Position numbers and translations under genes: made by a program
Assembly (NCBI RefSeq): GCF_025790165.1
Contig: NZ_CP094970.1
Location: forward strand, 2,232,001-2,296,000
DNA length: 64,000 bases
Direction: 5' to 3'
DNA from: Solicola gregarius
GTDB lineage: Bacteria > Actinomycetota > Actinomycetes > Propionibacteriales > Nocardioidaceae
In this document: positions 62,294 through 64,000 of the stretch, piece by piece
Layout of the letters: each line of letters starts with the position of its first letter
How positions within the stretch are numbered: the stretch's first letter is position 1
Notes under the pieces: model-generated
Seen by the model: only the letters and a program-made list of their open reading frames with translations
Told to the model about the DNA's origin: nothing
Databases searched by the model: none

Positions 62294-62537
62294 CCAAACT
62301 GTCACCTAATCGTGCAGCAGTCCCGTACGGACGATAGCGACCTTCGTGTTCCGCGGCGAAGTCCCAACCGAGCTCGTCAACCCACGCCTCGACCGCCGAC
62401 TCGACAAGAAGTGCGGATACACCGACTGAACCGACCGCATCCGTCCACGCCGCCGGCATTAGGCCACAAGACGATGCCCAATACTCATGGCCGAAACCAT
62501 CCGCCCAAACGACCGACACCCGCGACGAGTGCCACAT

Positions 62538-62844
62538 GTCCCTCGAAGGCGGCTCACGCAGGCGCTGCCCGGAAACGACCGATTTTGGGCGACGGGGGAC
62601 CTACGATGCGGCGTCGAGAAGTCAGGCGACGGCCTTGGCGCCCTCGCGGCTGTTATGGCGCACAGTGGCGATAGCCTGCGCGCTCGCGGCACTAGACCCC
62701 GCTTGCGATGGACAGTCAACGCGGTGAAGCCTTCTGACCCCCGCAAGCGGTTCGGACTGTCGATGGGAGCGAGCTCGCTGAGGATGGACAACTCAGGCGG
62801 TTCACCGTTGACCTCAACTATGGTTGAGTTCCTAGGTTGTCGGT
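62538..62844. other. Intergenic region before the MFS gene
   Basis: A 307-bp stretch with no convincing gene on either strand. The last 40 bp hold the MerR-type promoter of the MFS gene. Short protein-like minus-strand fragments are present but have no start or recognisable family. Confidence 0.5.
62808..62838 (+). promoter_or_regulatory. MerR/SoxR-type promoter of the MFS gene
   Basis: TTGACC (62808-62813) and TAGGTT (62833-62838) are 19 bp apart, with CTCAAC-TATG-GTTGAG (62813-62828) in the spacer. The same layout drives sodA (13574-13604). The start codon lies 6 bp after the -10 element, so the message should be leaderless. Confidence 0.7.
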
Positions 62845-64000
62845 ATGACGATCACTGACTCGACGCCCGCGTCCCCAGGCGGCACGTGGCGCGAACTCCT
62901 CGGCCGCCGCTATCTGGCCACCGCGCTCGTGCTCGCTGGTGGAGTCGCACTGCATGCGGTCAATATCTTCCTGACCACAAGCCTGTTGCCGACGGCCGTC
63001 GGCGACATCGGTGGTCTCGAGCTGTACGCCTGGACCACGACCGTCTTCATGGTCGCTTCGGTCGTCTCCTCGATGCTCGTCAGCAGGCTGCTGGCCGCAC
63101 GAGGTGCGGCGGGCGCGTACCTGTCCGGCCTGGCGCCGTTCGTGTTCGGCACGCTCATCTGCGCCGCGAGCCCGACCATGGAGGTCATGCTCGCGGGCCG
63201 AGCGGTCCAGGGCTTCGGCGGCGGCCTGCTCGCCGGCCTCGGTTACGCACTCATCCAGTCGTCACTTCCCAAACACCTGTGGGCACGCGCCACCGCACTC
63301 GTCTCGGCCATGTGGGGTGTCGGCACCCTGGCAGGGCCGGCCGTCGGAGGAGCGTTCGCGCAGTTCGACGCGTGGCGATTCGCGTTCGTCGTGCTCGCAG
63401 TACTCGGTGTCGCTGCCGCCGTTCTCGCCCCCCGCGCGCTTCCGCGTACCGAGCGCTCAACCTCAACCGAGCCCGTCCCGGGCGCTTCGCTCGGACTGTT
63501 GACCGCCGCGACGGCGGCGATCAGTGTCGCCGGCGTGCTCGAGAACGACACGGCGATGGTCGCGGCACTCCTCCTCGGCATCGCTCTGCTGGTCGGCTTC
63601 GTCGGTTGGGAGCGTCGCTCGCGGATCAGCGTGCTGCCGGCAGCGACGTACCGGGGCCGCTCACCGCTTCGGTGGCTCTACCTGACCGTCGGTCTGCTCT
63701 CGATGGGCACCGTTGTCGAGGCGTTCACTCCGCTGTTCGGCCAGGAGCTCGGCGGCCTCGATCCGTTGCTGGCAGGCTTCCTCGGCGCCACCGTGTCTCT
63801 CGGTTGGTCCACGTCGATGATCTTCAGCTCGAACGCCGAGCGCGAGTCCGTTCAGCGGGCGCTCCGGGTGGTCGGTCCGTCGATCCTCGCGGTCGGACTC
63901 ACGCTTGCTGCGCTCCTCCAACGTGACGACATGGGCGCAACGCTCGTGATCGGATGGGCCGTTGCCCTGATGGTCGCCGGGTCCGGCATCGGTCTCGCGT
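62845..64000 (+). CDS. MFS transporter (3' truncated by window edge)
   Basis: At least 385 residues of a major-facilitator exporter, open to the window end. About 10-11 spans are visible. NIFLTTSLLPTAVGDIGG opens the first helix; LAGRAVQGFGGGLLAGLGYA matches motif B/C regions of drug:H+ antiporters; MWGVGTLAGPAVGGAFAQF is motif C of the 12/14-span DHA group. The substrate is unknown. The promoter carries a MerR-type operator shared with sodA, so induction by redox-active compounds and their export is a reasonable inference. ATG 62845 has no ribosome-binding site. Confidence 0.92.
   Translation, partial: MTITDSTPASPGGTWRELLGRRYLATALVLAGGVALHAVNIFLTTSLLPTAVGDIGGLELYAWTTTVFMVASVVSSMLVSRLLAARGAAGAYLSGLAPFVFGTLICAASPTMEVMLAGRAVQGFGGGLLAGLGYALIQSSLPKHLWARATALVSAMWGVGTLAGPAVGGAFAQFDAWRFAFVVLAVLGVAAAVLAPRALPRTERSTSTEPVPGASLGLLTAATAAISVAGVLENDTAMVAALLLGIALLVGFVGWERRSRISVLPAATYRGRSPLRWLYLTVGLLSMGTVVEAFTPLFGQELGGLDPLLAGFLGATVSLGWSTSMIFSSNAERESVQRALRVVGPSILAVGLTLAALLQRDDMGATLVIGWAVALMVAGSGIGLA

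Larger units (their letters stand above)
61247..62324 (+). mobile_element. Decayed IS3-family insertion sequence
   Basis: Imperfect terminal inverted repeats are visible: left GGGACAGCTGCACG-N2-TAGGTGACA (61247-61271), right, read inward on the minus strand, GGGACTGCTGCACG-N2-TAGGTGACA (62324-62300). Between them lie the two overlapping IS3 genes, both damaged. GTAC occurs on each side (61240-61243 and 62325-62328), consistent with a 4-bp target duplication if three bases CTA at the left belong to the element. At 1078 bp it is shorter than intact relatives because of an internal deletion. Confidence 0.85.
61135..62537 (-). pseudogene. Small gene split by the IS element
   Basis: The 5' part (62537 down to 62325) encodes WHSSRVSVVWADGFGHEYW and ends AAEHEGRYRPY at the IS. 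The 3' part (61243 down to 61135) resumes YHVAIAVEQRSSPSGHEG and stops after AESPSNR. Removing the IS plus one GTAC copy joins them in frame as one protein of about 105 residues. The family is not recognised. This supports one insertion event into a once-intact gene. Confidence 0.65.

Noticed and set aside
1-64000. CRISPR array or Cas genes
   Set aside because: No regularly spaced direct repeats and no Cas-like proteins were seen on either strand.

Overview
The window is GC-rich, densely packed and actinobacterial in every respect: WhiB-type and proteasome-activator (Bpa/PafE) genes, a GTP-type PEP carboxykinase, a DUF222/HNH (13E12-type) protein, a Ser/Thr kinase/FHA pair, many GTG starts, and frequent 4-base stop/start overlaps. 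Gene content and style fit the Nocardioidaceae/Propionibacteriales; this is inference from families, not from a marker phylogeny. No rRNA and no CRISPR array was seen. Three tRNAs are present: Ser-UGA, Ser-GCU and Arg-ACG.

Layout. 1-2.1 kb: a CoA-transferase (cut by the window edge) coupled to a glutaryl-CoA-dehydrogenase-like enzyme. 2.1-5.6 kb: a tandem hairpin pair, then an OmpR-type two-component system behind a serine-hydrolase lipoprotein. 5.7-12.9 kb: a complete OpuC/ProU-type compatible-solute importer whose first operon gene is a metal-dependent amidohydrolase, facing a CocE-type hydrolase and its coupled GntR regulator. 12.9-16.9 kb: sodA with a MerR-type promoter, then a patch of lineage-specific secreted proteins with a short ECF-like sigma factor and a zinc protease. 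16.9-21.9 kb: PAP2/DAG-kinase fusion, serS, a HAD phosphatase, and a methyltransferase/MarR pair with two matching operators. 21.9-24.8 kb: a copper-oxidase operon whose Tat-lipoprotein leader is out of frame by one G. 25-29 kb: a WhiB-HTH fusion, bpa, metabolic enzymes. 29-33 kb: accessory stretch with a 13E12-type HNH protein and a frameshifted DinB gene. 33-41 kb: fetB-type permease, mobA, nitrilase, tRNA-Ser genes, ppk2, assorted oxidoreductases. 41-48.4 kb: two NarL-type two-component systems tail to tail, next to a MacB-like ABC exporter. 48-54 kb: channel protein, ABC1 kinase, aroQ, pckG. 54-57.6 kb: GH19 hydrolase, a Ser/Thr kinase fused through a membrane span to a transglycosylase-like domain, and an FHA protein coupled to it. 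58.6-64 kb: tRNA-Arg, a DUF433/DUF5615 toxin-antitoxin pair, a secreted SGNH hydrolase, a decayed IS3-family element inserted in a small gene, and an MFS exporter (cut by the window edge) with the same MerR-type promoter as sodA.

The strongest candidates for something new are the FHA/kinase-transglycosylase module, the sodA/MFS shared redox-type promoter, the amidohydrolase-betaine-importer operon, and the truncated sigma factor with its duplicated partner proteins. Three otherwise healthy genes carry single-base indels, so either the assembly has homopolymer errors or these loci are decaying or phase-variable; raw reads would settle it.
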